From positions 1 through 47,175 of the forward strand of contig NZ_SLWW01000018.1 of NCBI RefSeq assembly GCF_004342445.1: a DNA stretch of 47,175 nt. Reading direction: 5' to 3'. Made by a program: the position numbers and the translations under genes. The notes below the pieces were generated by a model. It was not told the DNA's origin. It saw only the letters and a program-made list of their open reading frames with translations, and did no database searches. Position 1 is the first letter of the stretch. Every line of letters starts with the position of its first letter. This DNA comes from Rhodovulum euryhalinum (GTDB lineage: Bacteria; Pseudomonadota; Alphaproteobacteria; Rhodobacterales; Rhodobacteraceae). Below, in pieces: positions 14,852-26,079 of this stretch.

Positions 14852-15082
14852 ATGCCCGACCAGACAGATCATGCCGGCATGGCGGCCCTTTCGATCTGCG
14901 AAGCGCTTCTGCTTGCGATGAACGATCACAAGCTTTTGCCCGAGCACGAGATCATGGGGGTTCTCCGTGATGCCGCGGCGACCCACGAGAACGCCACCGG
15001 CCCGGACGTCGAAACGCACCGGGCCGTGGCAGTTCTCATCAACCGGATCATCGCCGGCGGCAACTCCGTTCGCAGGCCGTAA
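14852..15082 (+). CDS. Hypothetical protein, 76 residues
   Basis: The protein reads MPDQTDHAGMAALSICEALL with a second helical part LPEHEIMGVLRDAAATHEN and ends VAVLINRIIAGGNSVRRP. It is helical and slightly acidic, with no signal or membrane segment. The ATG at 14852 is chosen over a TTG at 14843 because aagga lies nine bases ahead. Short proteins of this type are common in Rhodobacteraceae near stress genes, but no function is known to me. Confidence 0.6.
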   Translation: MPDQTDHAGMAALSICEALLLAMNDHKLLPEHEIMGVLRDAAATHENATGPDVETHRAVAVLINRIIAGGNSVRRP

Positions 15083-15145
15083 TCCCGACATGCCCAACCG
15101 CCGGGCAGCCGGGATGGCCGCGACCCCTTCGTCCGCGGCATTCCC

Positions 15146-15847
15146 CTAAGCGCGCCGGTCTTCGTCCCCGACAAGACGGCCATCCTCCAGCGTCAGGACC
15201 CGGTCCGCACGATCGAGAATGCGATTGTCATGCGTGACCATCAGAGTGCTGGTGCCCCGCGCCTGTCCCAGCCGCTTCAGAAGATCGACCACGTTGGCGG
15301 CCGTGTCCCAGTCGAGGGCGGCCGTGGGCTCGTCGGCCAGAACGACGTCCGGGTTGCCCACGATGGCCCGGCCGATCGCAACCCGCTGCTTCTGCCCGCC
15401 CGAGAGGTTCGCGGGCAGGTAATCGAGCCGGTCGGCAAGCCCGAGAAGACCCAGAACATGGGCCGCGGCGCGATCCGACGCGGTCTTGTCGATATGACCC
15501 TTCACCTGCAGACCCATCAGCACGTTCTGGCGTGCGGTTAGGCTTTCGTGAAGGTTGTGTGCCTGGAAGATGAAGCCGAGGCGTCGCCGCAGACGGACGT
15601 TCTGCGCGGGCGTCGCGTGGCGCAGTTCCTTGCCCAGCAGGATGACGGAGCCATCCTGTATTTCGCGCAAGCAGCCCAGCAGGGTCAGCAGCGTGGTCTT
15701 GCCGGACCCCGAGGCGCCGACCATCACGACGAAACTGCCGCGCTTGATCCGCAGATCGATATCGAACAACGCCTGCTTGCGCGCCTCGCCCGTTCCGAAC
15801 CAGTGGTTCAGGGCGCTGGCCTGAATGGAGAAATCCTCGTCTGGCAT
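15146..15847 (-). CDS. ABC transporter ATP-binding protein, DevA/LolD/MacB type
   Basis: A 233-residue ATPase with Walker A GASGSGKT, Q-loop region RRRLGFIFQAHNLHESLTAR, signature LSGGQKQR, Walker B VVLADEPT and H-loop LMVTHD. It follows a FtsX-like permease (15850-17022) with only two bases between them, and a HlyD-type adaptor before that. The gene order adaptor-permease-ATPase and the adaptor/permease sequences match DevBCA-type exporters, which move glycolipids or peptides across both membranes with a TolC-like channel (not in this window). The start at 15847 gives the family N-terminus. Confidence 0.88.
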   Translation of the reverse strand: MPDEDFSIQASALNHWFGTGEARKQALFDIDLRIKRGSFVVMVGASGSGKTTLLTLLGCLREIQDGSVILLGKELRHATPAQNVRLRRRLGFIFQAHNLHESLTARQNVLMGLQVKGHIDKTASDRAAAHVLGLLGLADRLDYLPANLSGGQKQRVAIGRAIVGNPDVVLADEPTAALDWDTAANVVDLLKRLGQARGTSTLMVTHDNRILDRADRVLTLEDGRLVGDEDRRA

Positions 15848-15849
15848 CT

Positions 15850-17022
15850 TCAGAACAGATCCGCCGGGTCGGCGGCGGCCAGCCGCCGAGTCGCGATCAT
15901 CCCGGACAAGGCCGAAAACACGACGGTGCCGATGAAAACGGTGACTGCCATCCCGAACGATATGAACAGGGGCAAGGTCGTCACCCTGGCCATCAGAGTC
16001 AGGATGCCCCAACCGGCGATGACACCCGGAATGAAGCCGAGCATGCCGAGGATGACCGCCTCCTCGACGACGACGCCAAGGAAGAAGCTCTGCCCGTAGC
16101 CCATGGCCTTGAAGGTTGCGTATTCCCGCAAGTGATCGGCGACATCGGCGGACAAGACCTGGAAGACGATCACGATCCCCACGAGGACGCCGATCAGCAC
16201 GCCGAAGCCGAAGATGACGCCGGTGGGCCGCTGCGTCTGCTGAAACCGCACCTCTTCGTCCATCGCATCGGCATAACTGCGAATGCGCAGCGTCGGGTCG
16301 GCAATCAGAGTCTTCAGCCGATCTGCCACCGCGTCGGGCTGTGCCCCGGGCGACAGGCGCAACAGGATGTGATCCGGGGCGCCGGAACTGCGCGCGGGAA
16401 ACAGCGACAGAAAGGTCTGGTCGGACACCAGAAGGTATCCGTCTCCGCCAAAGCCCCCACCCCCTGCGAAGGTGTCGTAGGCGGTCAGGGTCCTTCCTTG
16501 CGACTCAAAGGAAAGCGGTGTCTGCAGCCGGATCGCCGCCGCTTCCTCCTGCGTGAGCCCGCGGGCGAGCCGGTCGAGGATGGCTGCGTCTTGAACTTGC
16601 AGCACGCCGATGTCGGCGGCGATTTCTGGCGCGAGGAAATCGGCGCGGAAGGGGTCGATGCCGAAGGTTGTCAGGCTGATGTCGGTCTCGCCCCGGTCCC
16701 AGGGCACCAGCGCGACGAACAATCCCATGCCCGCCACGACATCCGGGTCGGCAAGGGCCTGAAGCATCCACTGCCGCGCGACGTTTCCGCCTTCTGTCAA
16801 TGTGTTGGCGTCGGCGGCAGAGATCAGGATATCGCCCTGGAAGAACTGATAGGGGCGCAGCGTCGAGACGCCCATCGAGCTCATGAGACCAAGCTGGACG
16901 AAGACCAGGACATTCGCGAAGGCAACGCCGGACAACGCGGCGGCGAACCGCCCGCGCTGGTGGACAAGTTGCAGCCAGCCGATGGGCAATCGACCGAGCA
17001 GCCGTTCGAGCAGACGGCTCAT
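15850..17022 (-). CDS. ABC exporter permease, DevC type (FtsX/MacB fold)
   Basis: A 390-residue permease with one N-terminal membrane helix (ALSGVAFANVLVFVQLGLMS), a large periplasmic domain, and three C-terminal helices (TGVIFGFGVLIGVLVGIVIV, AVILGMLGFIPGVIAGWGIL, MAVTVFIGTVVFSALSGM). This is the FtsX-like topology of MacB/DevC transporters that work by mechanotransmission. The sequence RLPIGWLQLVHQRGRFAAAL at the start and REYATFKAMGYG near 310 are DevC hallmarks. It overlaps the HlyD gene by four bases. Confidence 0.88.
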   Translation of the reverse strand: MSRLLERLLGRLPIGWLQLVHQRGRFAAALSGVAFANVLVFVQLGLMSSMGVSTLRPYQFFQGDILISAADANTLTEGGNVARQWMLQALADPDVVAGMGLFVALVPWDRGETDISLTTFGIDPFRADFLAPEIAADIGVLQVQDAAILDRLARGLTQEEAAAIRLQTPLSFESQGRTLTAYDTFAGGGGFGGDGYLLVSDQTFLSLFPARSSGAPDHILLRLSPGAQPDAVADRLKTLIADPTLRIRSYADAMDEEVRFQQTQRPTGVIFGFGVLIGVLVGIVIVFQVLSADVADHLREYATFKAMGYGQSFFLGVVVEEAVILGMLGFIPGVIAGWGILTLMARVTTLPLFISFGMAVTVFIGTVVFSALSGMIATRRLAAADPADLF

Positions 17023-18239
17023 CGGGTGGCCCGCCCGCCCGCACCGGTGTCGATCCGGGCAATGACTTCAAGGTTGGTGAAGCGTGAGGCGATCTCGGAT
17101 GACGGGTCGTCGAGTGCCACGACGACCCGGATCACCCGTGCATCGGTGTTCGCCGCCACGTCATCCGAGATCAGCCCTTGCCGTCCCACCGTCAGACCGA
17201 TGCTCTGGACCGTTCCGTGCAGGGTGCGCCCGATGGCGTTTGCCACAAGCTCCACGGGCTGGCCTGGCCGAACCGCCGCGATCCGGTCCTGGTAGACTTC
17301 CACCTCGGCCGTCATCTGGCTGATGTCGCCCATCTCCATGACACCCTCAGAGGGGGGGCGCTGTCCGGGCGTGGCATGGATGTCGAGGATCGTACCCGTG
17401 ATCGGCGCGACGATGAGGGCACGCGACAGATCGAGGTTTGTGCGCGCAAGCTCGGCCTCGGCCGCCTCCACGTTGCGCGCCGCCACCACGACATCGGGCT
17501 GCGCGTCGATCTCGGCGGACGAGAACCGCGCCAGCGTCGCCTCGGCACGGGTGACCGCGAGCGCGGCGGCCTCGGCGGCCGTGCGCGCGGCATCCAGCGA
17601 AACGCTGGTCGAGACGCCGCGTTCGACCAGTTCTTCGCTCCGCTCCAGCGTCGCCTGCGCTTCGAGATATGTGCTTTGGGCCTGATCCAGCGTGGCCTGC
17701 GCCTCGTCCCGGCTGGCCTGCACGGCGCTTCGGGTCTGCACAAGCGCCGCTTGCCGGATCGCAAGATTGGCTTCCGCCAGGAAAACGGCGCTTTCGAGGG
17801 ACGCACGATTGTCGAGATAGGCCAGCGGCACGCCGCGCTCGACCCGATCGCCGACCGCGACGAGGATTTCCGAGACCCGCGCATCGCTCGCGCCAAAGGG
17901 CGCGGCCACGACGGCTACATCGCCCCGCGGCATCACCCGCGCAAGCCCCACGACATCGGTGGGCAGCATCGTCTCGACCATGTCCTGCGGCAGCTCGATA
18001 TTCGGCGGCAGCGCAATCGGCGCGTTCGATCCTCCTCCCGGTTGCAGGCCCGTCAGCGCGTAGAACTTCTGAAGGCCGGGCGGTTGGAAGTAGAGGCCGA
18101 TAACCGCACCTGCGAACATGAAGACCGGGATCAGAAGCACAAGCAGGTATCGCTTGCGAAATCGACCCGCCTTTCCCGAAGGTTCCTCGGGCGGGGCATC
18201 GACAAGCAGGGGCAATTCGGTTTCGGACGGGCGGGTCAT
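17019..18239 (-). CDS. HlyD-family periplasmic adaptor, DevB type
   Basis: A 406-residue membrane-fusion protein. A single N-terminal membrane helix (YLLVLLIPVFMFAGAVIGLY) is followed by a beta-barrel/lipoyl region (GLARVMPRGDVAVVAAPFGA, LVAVGDRVERGVPLAYLDNR), an Ala/Glu-rich coiled-coil hairpin (about 165-265, with AEANLAIRQAALVQTR), then IVAPITGTILDIHATPGQRP. It should bridge the DevC-like permease and an outer-membrane channel. The ATG at 18239 is preferred because the basic cytoplasmic start precedes one membrane helix; an upstream in-frame start at 18323 is less likely. First gene of the three-gene unit. Confidence 0.88.
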   Translation of the reverse strand: MTRPSETELPLLVDAPPEEPSGKAGRFRKRYLLVLLIPVFMFAGAVIGLYFQPPGLQKFYALTGLQPGGGSNAPIALPPNIELPQDMVETMLPTDVVGLARVMPRGDVAVVAAPFGASDARVSEILVAVGDRVERGVPLAYLDNRASLESAVFLAEANLAIRQAALVQTRSAVQASRDEAQATLDQAQSTYLEAQATLERSEELVERGVSTSVSLDAARTAAEAAALAVTRAEATLARFSSAEIDAQPDVVVAARNVEAAEAELARTNLDLSRALIVAPITGTILDIHATPGQRPPSEGVMEMGDISQMTAEVEVYQDRIAAVRPGQPVELVANAIGRTLHGTVQSIGLTVGRQGLISDDVAANTDARVIRVVVALDDPSSEIASRFTNLEVIARIDTGAGGRATR

Positions 18240-18510
18240 TCGGAAGGCCTTTGTCAGGCACAAAGGCGCCTGAAAACATGAATCATTTCGCGGCTCCAGG
18301 GCGGATGGCCGTCCTGCGTTCAAGCCAGCGCATCATGCCCGATTGCCTTGCGATCCGAAAGGTCCGCCCCGACATCATCGGCACCGCCCGTCGCGATATC
18401 GCTGCGCGAACTGCGACGATGCGACGTCAATCCGTGGGCTTGGTCACGACCCGGTGCCCAACCGGCGTGTACCGGTCCGCAAGACGACCAAATCGCGGAA
18501 GTTCACGGGA

Positions 18511-18888
18511 TCACGCGTCCGTGTCCGCCTCGGACTTCGTGGCGTGCTCTGTGCCCGGTTCGTGCTCGGGCGGGCTGTAGGTGGTGAAGAGCTTCAAAAT
18601 CCCCGATCCGGTGTTGCGAATGTTGTGAAATATGCCCGAGGGCACGATACTGACGTCACCCTCACCGACCTCGCACTCGGTCTCGCCGATCCTGGCCACG
18701 CCAGAACCTGCCACGAAATAGAGCAGCTGGTCGTGCCCCTCATGCACCTCGCCGCCGATCTCGCCACCCGCGGGGATGGCCATGAGGACGAGTTGCGTCT
18801 TGTCACCCGTCCACACGACCTTGCGGAACGAGTCATTCTCGCGGGCGAGGTCGACGACGGGCAGTGAAAGCGTTGGCGTTTCCGACAT
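18511..18888 (-). CDS. Cupin-domain protein
   Basis: A 125-residue single-domain cupin. Motif 1 reads GGEIGGEVHEGHDQLLYFVA with metal ligand candidates His and Glu; motif 2 reads GDVSIVPSGIFHNIRNTG with a His. The start MSETPTLSLPVVDLARENDS is the family N-terminus. The C-terminal tail is acidic and disordered-looking (EHEPGTEHATKSEADTDA). Cupins of this size are metal-binding enzymes or sensors; the substrate cannot be inferred here. Confidence 0.82.
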   Translation of the reverse strand: MSETPTLSLPVVDLARENDSFRKVVWTGDKTQLVLMAIPAGGEIGGEVHEGHDQLLYFVAGSGVARIGETECEVGEGDVSIVPSGIFHNIRNTGSGILKLFTTYSPPEHEPGTEHATKSEADTDA

Positions 18889-19031
18889 GTGCTGCGCCCC
18901 TTTTGCTGAAAGCCGCATGAAGGGGCCGAAGGGGCCGTCTGTCTATGCTGTGGATCAGTGCGAGGCCGTTTTTCTTGCCGTACAAAGTGTCGGCAAGAGT
19001 GCCTTGATTCGAAGGCCAAGGGGAACACACC

Positions 19032-19319
19032 ATGACCGAACGTGATCAATATATCGAAAATGCGAAGGCGAAGATCGACCAATGGAACGCCGAGATCGAC
19101 AAAATGAAGGCAAAGGTGGACGAGGCCGAGGCCGACGCCAAGATCGCGTACCAAAAGCAGCTCGACGCGGCGCGCAAGCACCGTGACGAGGCCGAAGCGA
19201 AGCTGAAGGACCTGCACGAAGCCAGCGGCGACGCTTGGGACGATGTGAAGGCGGGTTTCGACAAGGCATGGGACAAAATCTCTGCCGCCTTCCACAGCGC
19301 CATGTCCCGCTTCGGATGA
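19032..19319 (+). CDS. Coiled-coil stress-response-type protein (sll1863-like)
   Basis: A 95-residue, charged, almost entirely helical protein: AKAKIDQWNAEIDKMKAKVD, then AYQKQLDAARKHRDEAEAKL, ending DVKAGFDKAWDKISAAFHSA. The pattern matches small coiled-coil proteins annotated as sll1863-family stress response proteins. No signal or membrane segment. It is a separate gene with a purine-rich ribosome site (aagggga) and stands just upstream of the N-type ATPase operon. Function in the cell is not established. Confidence 0.7.
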   Translation: MTERDQYIENAKAKIDQWNAEIDKMKAKVDEAEADAKIAYQKQLDAARKHRDEAEAKLKDLHEASGDAWDDVKAGFDKAWDKISAAFHSAMSRFG

Positions 19320-19378
19320 GGAACGCGGGGATGACCCCCTCGGCCGTCGGCAACTCGGCGGTGATGCGTCGCACCTGA

Positions 19379-21241
<1,863 letters not shown>

Positions 21242-21245
<4 letters not shown>

Positions 21246-21529
21246 CCGAAAGACGCGACAGCGAGACCGAAACCATCGCGCGCAAGGCGCAGCAGATGGA
21301 AAAGGCGCGCAAGCATCGCCGTGAAAGCGTGTGGTACGGGCTGGGCATGTTCGGGCTGGTGGGCTGGTCCGTCGCGGTGCCCATTGTCGCCGGCACCGCA
21401 CTGGGGCTGTGGATCGATCGGCGCTGGCCGGGCGAGCTGTCCTGGACGCTGGCGCTGCTGCTGGCCGGCGCGGTGCTCGGGGCGATCAACGCGTGGTACT
21501 GGGTTCAGCGCGAGGGCCGCGATGACTGA
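21242..21529 (+). CDS. atpQ: N-ATPase accessory membrane protein AtpQ (AtpI/AtpZ-like)
   Basis: A 95-residue protein with a charged N-terminus (RDSETETIARKAQQMEKARK) and two membrane helices (YGLGMFGLVGWSVAVPIVAG, LSWTLALLLAGAVLGAINAW). AtpQ is specific to N-type ATPase operons and resembles AtpI/AtpZ, which help assemble the c-ring or insert Fo parts. Its position between epsilon and atpR is diagnostic. Ion-specific roles have been suggested for the family but cannot be read here. Confidence 0.85.
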
Positions 21530-21559
21530 CCGGCATGCAGCGACGCGTGAGGGGGCAGG

Positions 21560-21862
21560 ATGACCCTTTCCCTCATGTCAGTTCTCGCGGGTGCCCTGGT
21601 GGGCGCAGCCCTCGGGGCGATCTATCTTGGCCTGCTCTGGGTCGCGGTGCGGTCCCTGCCGCGGGACAGGAGCGGCGTTCGCGTCTTCGTCGCACTCGGC
21701 CTTGCCCGCGTGGCCCTGCTGATCGGCACCCTGATGGCGGCGGCCGCGCTGGGGCTGCCGGCCCAGGGCATTGCCGCGGCAGTGGCCGGGTTCATTGCCC
21801 TGCGCGTCGCCGCCACGCGCTGGCTGGGTGCGGCAACGCCGGGGGATACGACATGGAAATAA
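21560..21862 (+). CDS. atpR: N-ATPase accessory membrane protein AtpR
   Basis: A 100-residue, three-helix membrane protein (MSVLAGALVGAALGAIYLGL, VFVALGLARVALLIGTLMAA, GIAAAVAGFIALRVAATRWL). A conserved arginine, R50, sits inside the second helix; in the family it is proposed to interact with c-ring carboxylates during assembly. Found only in N-type ATPase operons, always next to atpQ. It overlaps the atpB start by ten bases. Confidence 0.85.
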   Translation: MTLSLMSVLAGALVGAALGAIYLGLLWVAVRSLPRDRSGVRVFVALGLARVALLIGTLMAAAALGLPAQGIAAAVAGFIALRVAATRWLGAATPGDTTWK

Positions 21863-22557
21863 GCCCCGACGCCTGGGTTCTCTACGAATGGCGAGGCCTG
21901 CGGCTCAACGCCACGATCGCCTTTACCTGGGTGGTGATGGCATTGCTGGTGCTTGGCTCATGGGCGATCACCGCGCGGCTGAGCGAGGGCGAACGCGTCT
22001 CGCGCTGGCAGGTCGCGCTCGAGGTGATCGTCACCACGATCCGCGACCAGATCGCCGAGGTCGGGGCCGACAGGCCCCGCCGCTACCTGCCCTTCATCGG
22101 CACGCTCTTCCTGTTCATCGCCACGGCCAACCTGCTCGGTATCGTGCCGGGCTACCGGCCGCCGACCGGATCGCTGTCGACCACGGCGGCGCTGGCGATC
22201 TGCGTGCTGATCGCGGTGCCGCTGTTTTCCATCGGCGCACGCGGCATCGCCGGCTACCTGCGCAGCTATGTGCAGCCAACGCCGCTGATGCTGCCCTTCA
22301 ACCTGATCGGCGAGATTTCCCGCACCATCGCGCTGGCGGTGCGTCTCTACGGCAACGTGATGAGCGGCACGGTCATCGTGGGCATCCTGATTTCCGTCGC
22401 GCCCTTCTTCTTCCCGGTGGTGATGCAGGTTCTGGGCCTGCTGACCGGCCTGATCCAGGCCTACATCTTCGCCATCCTCGCGATGGTCTATATCGGATCG
22501 GCCAGCCGCAGCCGCCACAGGGCCGACGATCCACCCCCCAATGAGACAGGAGACTGA
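21853..22557 (+). CDS. atpB: N-type F1Fo-ATPase subunit a
   Basis: A 234-residue integral membrane subunit forming the ion half-channels next to the c-ring. The start MEISPDAWVLYEWRGLRLNA is the N-ATPase form. The key arginine of the ion path lies in LPFNLIGEISRTIALAVRLYGNV-like sequence near residue 160, and the last helix reads GLIQAYIFAILAMVYIGSAS. The ATG at 21853 is chosen because it gives the family N-terminus; the frame is open upstream to 21535 only as a shadow of atpR. Two bases separate it from atpE. Confidence 0.93.
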   Translation: MEISPDAWVLYEWRGLRLNATIAFTWVVMALLVLGSWAITARLSEGERVSRWQVALEVIVTTIRDQIAEVGADRPRRYLPFIGTLFLFIATANLLGIVPGYRPPTGSLSTTAALAICVLIAVPLFSIGARGIAGYLRSYVQPTPLMLPFNLIGEISRTIALAVRLYGNVMSGTVIVGILISVAPFFFPVVMQVLGLLTGLIQAYIFAILAMVYIGSASRSRHRADDPPPNETGD

Positions 22558-22559
22558 GC

Positions 22560-22850
22560 ATGGATGCAGCAACATGGATCGCCGCGGTCTCGATCTTCAC
22601 CGCCGGTCTGACCATCGCCATCGGCTCGATCGGCCCGGCGCTGGCCGAGGGCAGGGCCGCCAGCCAGGCGCTGCAGGCCATCGCGCAGCAGCCTGACGCC
22701 GCCAACACGATCACGCGCACGCTGTTCGTGAGCCTCGCGATGATCGAGTCGACGGCGATCTACTGCTTCGTGGTGTCGATGATCCTGATCTTTGCCAACC
22801 CCTTCGCCGATCTCGCGATCGAGGCCGCCCGTCAGGCCGCCGGAGGCTGA
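22560..22850 (+). CDS. atpE: N-type F1Fo-ATPase subunit c with two membrane carboxylates
   Basis: A 96-residue rotor subunit of two helices. Helix 1 contains GPALAEGRAASQALQAIAQQ with E30 in the membrane; helix 2 contains MIESTAIYCFV with E63, S64, T65 and Y68. The EST-x-x-Y pattern plus a helix-1 carboxylate is the arrangement discussed as Na+-type or double-carboxylate in N-ATPases. Experimental work on one N-type ring (Burkholderia pseudomallei) favoured protons, so ion choice is open. The loop RAASQALQAIAQQPDAAN faces F1. Confidence 0.94.
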   Translation: MDAATWIAAVSIFTAGLTIAIGSIGPALAEGRAASQALQAIAQQPDAANTITRTLFVSLAMIESTAIYCFVVSMILIFANPFADLAIEAARQAAGG

Positions 22851-22854
22851 TGCC

Positions 22855-23649
22855 ATGCAGATCGACTGGCTGACCGTTGCGGCCCAGATCGTCAATTTCC
22901 TGGTTCTGGTCTGGCTGTTGCAGCGGTTCCTCTACCGTCCGATCACCGACGCGATGGCGCGCCGCGAAGAGCGGATCGAGACCCGACTGTCCGAGGCCAA
23001 GGCCGCGCGCGCCGAGGTCGAGGCCGAGGCGACGCGCCTGCGCGAGAAACAGCAGGAGCTGGAGGCCAGCCGCGAGGAGGTGCTGCGCGCGGCCCGGCAG
23101 GAGGCCTCGGACCTGCGAACCGCGCTGGAAGACGATCTTCGCAAGGAGATGGAGGCCCGGCGCAAGACGTGGGAAACTCATCTGGAGGAGGAACGCGATG
23201 CCTTCGCCGCCCGCCTGCGCCAGCGGGCCGGTCACCAGGTGATCGACATCGTCGGCCGTGTGCTGCGGGATTACGCGGGCAGCGACCTCGCAGGGCAGGT
23301 GGCGGCCACCTTCCTGCAGCGTCTGGCGGATCTTGACGCAGAGGCACGGGAGAAACTGTCGGACGCAGCCCGGCGCGCGGACGGTCCTGCAAGGGTGGAA
23401 AGCGGCGTGCCTCTCGAGCCGTCCGCGCGCAGCCGGATCACGCGCGCCGTCCACGAGCACATCGCCCCCGACATCGAGGTCGACTATCGCGAAGATGACG
23501 CCTTGCTGCTGGGCGTGCGGCTGACCATCGGCGAACAGACGGTGGAGTGGTCCGCCACCCGGTTTCTCGGCCGACTGGAAACGACGCTGGACGAGGTGAT
23601 CGAGGGCAGCAGCAGACGCCGGTCCGATCGTGCACCCGCCAAAGCGTGA
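22855..23649 (+). CDS. atpF: N-type F1Fo-ATPase subunit b with a delta-like C-terminus
   Basis: A 264-residue peripheral-stalk subunit, much longer than the usual ~156-residue b. It has one N-terminal membrane helix ([20 protein letters not shown]), then a charged coiled coil to about residue 130 ([20 protein letters not shown]). After about 195 the sequence [20 protein letters not shown], then [15 protein letters not shown] and [14 protein letters not shown], resembles the C-terminal part of the delta subunit. No atpH (delta) gene is in the operon, so this tail may do delta's job of binding alpha. The ATG is at 22855, four bases after atpE. Confidence 0.9.
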   Translation: MQIDWLTVAAQIVNFLVLVWLLQRFLYRPITDAMARREERIETRLSEAKAARAEVEAEATRLREKQQELEASREEVLRAARQEASDLRTALEDDLRKEMEARRKTWETHLEEERDAFAARLRQRAGHQVIDIVGRVLRDYAGSDLAGQVAATFLQRLADLDAEAREKLSDAARRADGPARVESGVPLEPSARSRITRAVHEHIAPDIEVDYREDDALLLGVRLTIGEQTVEWSATRFLGRLETTLDEVIEGSSRRRSDRAPAKA

Positions 23650-23659
23650 GGAACGCGCC

Positions 23660-25195
23660 ATGAGGCTCGACGATCTGCACCGCGACCTCTTCGCCCCGCT
23701 CGAGGACGCGCTGTCACGGGTCGATCCGGTGCTCGAGATGGCCGAGATCGCGCGGATCGTTTCGGTGGGCAACGGCGTGGCCGAGGTGGCGGGCTTCACC
23801 GACCTGCATGCCGACGAATTGCTGGCCTTTGCCGGTGGCGTCATGGGGATCGCCTCCGATATCGGCACCGAACGCGCTGGTGTCATCGTCCTGGGGCCGA
23901 CCGATTGCCTGCGTCCCGGCGACCCGGTGCGCCGCACGGGCCGGGTGGTCGACGTGCCCGTCGGGGCGGGTCTCTTCGGGCGGGTGGTCGATGGCCTTGG
24001 CCGCCCGCTGGATGGCGGCGAGGCCATCGAGGCAGAGAACCTTATGCCCATCGAACGGCCCGCCCCCCCGATCATGCACCGCGCGCCGGTACAGGTGCCG
24101 CTTCAGACCGGGATCAAGGCGGTCGACGCCGCCATCCCCATCGGCCGCGGCCAGCGCGAACTGATCCTGGGCGACCGGCAGACCGGCAAGACCGCCATTG
24201 CCGTCGATGCAATCCTGAACCAGCGCGATACGGGCGTGCTGTCGATCTATTGCGCGATCGGCCAGCGCGCCTCGGCGGTGGCGCGGGTGATCCAGAGCCT
24301 GCGCCAGGGCGGCGCGCTGGAGCGCACCATCGTTGTCGTGGCCAGCGGCGAGGATGCGCCGGGGCTGCAATTCGTCGCCCCCTATGCGGCCACCTCGATG
24401 GCCGAGCATCTGATGGCCCGGGGGCACGACGTTCTGATCGTCTATGACGACCTGACCCGCCACGCCCGCGCCTATCGCGAACTGTCGCTGCTGCTGCGCC
24501 GCCCGCCTGGGCGCGAGGCCTATCCCGGCGACATTTTCTACATTCATTCGCGGCTTCTGGAACGCGCCACGCAGTTGCGCCAGCAGCATGGCGGCGGCTC
24601 GCTCACCGCGCTGCCCGTGGTCGAGACGCAGGCGCAGAACATCGCGGCCTATATCCCGACCAACCTGATCTCGATCACCGACGGGCAGATCTATCTCTCG
24701 CCGAGGCTGTTCGAAAAGGGTCATCTGCCCGCCATCGACATCGGCACCTCGGTCAGCCGGGTGGGCGGCAAGGTGCAACTGCCGGCCTTCCGCGCCGTCG
24801 CGGGCAACCTGCGGCTGATGTATGCGCAGTTCGAAGAGCTGGAGACCTTCGCGCGCTTCGGCACCCAGCTCGATGCCGAGACGCGGCGCAAGCTGACGCG
24901 CGGCCTGCGCGTGCGCGAGGTGCTGAAACAGCGCGAGCACGACCACATCGCCGTGCCCGAACAGATCGCGTCGCTGCTGGCGGCAACCGAAGGCCTGCTG
25001 GACGGGTTCGAGCCCGACGACGTGGCCGAGGCGGAACAGACGGTCCGGCAGGTGGTCCGGCGGCAGGCCCCCGAGATCTGCGACAGGATCGCGGCCGGCG
25101 CGCGGCTGGAGGATGCCGATCGGCAGACGCTGATCGAGATGATGCGCGCGGCGCTGTCGGGCCTGCAGGCGGAGGTCGGCAATGGAGACGCTTGA
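23660..25195 (+). CDS. atpA: N-type F1Fo-ATPase subunit alpha
   Basis: A 511-residue regulatory nucleotide-binding subunit. Walker A is GDRQTGKT near residue 171, and the segment [20 protein letters not shown] precedes it. The region [20 protein letters not shown] and the [20 protein letters not shown] segment are typical of alpha. The N-terminal crown domain begins [20 protein letters not shown], a form seen in N-ATPases and unlike the usual alpha N-terminus that docks delta. It overlaps atpG by 14 bases. Confidence 0.96.
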   Translation: MRLDDLHRDLFAPLEDALSRVDPVLEMAEIARIVSVGNGVAEVAGFTDLHADELLAFAGGVMGIASDIGTERAGVIVLGPTDCLRPGDPVRRTGRVVDVPVGAGLFGRVVDGLGRPLDGGEAIEAENLMPIERPAPPIMHRAPVQVPLQTGIKAVDAAIPIGRGQRELILGDRQTGKTAIAVDAILNQRDTGVLSIYCAIGQRASAVARVIQSLRQGGALERTIVVVASGEDAPGLQFVAPYAATSMAEHLMARGHDVLIVYDDLTRHARAYRELSLLLRRPPGREAYPGDIFYIHSRLLERATQLRQQHGGGSLTALPVVETQAQNIAAYIPTNLISITDGQIYLSPRLFEKGHLPAIDIGTSVSRVGGKVQLPAFRAVAGNLRLMYAQFEELETFARFGTQLDAETRRKLTRGLRVREVLKQREHDHIAVPEQIASLLAATEGLLDGFEPDDVAEAEQTVRQVVRRQAPEICDRIAAGARLEDADRQTLIEMMRAALSGLQAEVGNGDA

Positions 25196-26060
25196 AAGCC
25201 TGTCGGACGCGCTGGAAACCACAGGCGACATCCAGTCCATCGTGCGCACGATGAAGGCCCTGTCCTCGGTCAGCATCCGGCAATACGAACAGGCCGAACG
25301 GGCGATGGCGTCCTATGCCCGCACCGTCGAAGTGGGCCTCATGGCCGTGTTGCGCCATGATCGAACGGCCGAACTGACCCGGCCTGGCGCGGGCGGCGGC
25401 ACCGGACGCGAGGCGCTGATCGTGATCGGCTCGGATCGCGGCCTGTGCGGAGGCTACAACGACAGGATCACGCGCTTCGCCTTGTCCCGGATGAACGGCA
25501 GGCCGATGCTTCTCGGCGTGATCGGGACGCGCGCCGCGGCCCGGCTCGAGGCGGTAGGTAAGCCCGCGGACTTCCTGCGCTCGCTTCCGGGCTCGGTCGA
25601 GGGGCTGTCGCGGCTGGTGCAATCCGTCATCGTCGAGATCGACCGCTGGACCCGGGTCGAGGGCGTCGGCGAGGTCTGGCTGGTGCACAACCGTCGCGAA
25701 GGGCGCATCGCAGCCAAGCCGCAGGCGCACCGGCTGCTGCCGCTTCCCGACAGCTATCTGCGCAAGCTGGCGCAGGCCGAGTGGCCGGGACGCTCTCTGC
25801 CGCTGGTCCGCGTGGAGCACCGACAGATGATGTCCTGGCTCGTGCAGCAAAGGCTGTTCGTGGTGGTCTACCGGGCCCTGGCCGAGGCGCTGGCCAGCGA
25901 ACATGCCTCAAGGCTCGCGGCGATGCAGGCCGCCGAACACAACATCGACGAGCGCCGCGACGCCCTGCACCAGCTTTACCGCCAGCGGCGCCAGGAGACG
26001 ATCACCCGCGAGCTTCTGGACGTGGTCTCGGGCTTCGAAGCCGTCCAGACGGCCGACTGA
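25182..26060 (+). CDS. atpG: N-type F1Fo-ATPase subunit gamma
   Basis: A 292-residue central rotor shaft. The N-terminal helix [20 protein letters not shown], the [20 protein letters not shown] stretch, the Rossmann-like middle ([20 protein letters not shown]) and the C-terminal helix ([40 protein letters not shown]) cover the whole family length. It is the last gene of the operon; no delta gene follows. N-type gamma is more diverged from the standard gamma than the alpha and beta subunits are. Confidence 0.94.
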   Translation: METLESLSDALETTGDIQSIVRTMKALSSVSIRQYEQAERAMASYARTVEVGLMAVLRHDRTAELTRPGAGGGTGREALIVIGSDRGLCGGYNDRITRFALSRMNGRPMLLGVIGTRAAARLEAVGKPADFLRSLPGSVEGLSRLVQSVIVEIDRWTRVEGVGEVWLVHNRREGRIAAKPQAHRLLPLPDSYLRKLAQAEWPGRSLPLVRVEHRQMMSWLVQQRLFVVVYRALAEALASEHASRLAAMQAAEHNIDERRDALHQLYRQRRQETITRELLDVVSGFEAVQTAD

Positions 26061-26079
26061 GCGAACCGGCCCGGCACCA

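Noticed and set aside
14716-14970. A plus-strand frame starting MLAIPEDFDPATASDQS upstream of the 76-residue gene
   Set aside because: The first 40 residues look plausible, but it overlaps the better-supported 14852 gene in another frame and has no clear ribosome site.
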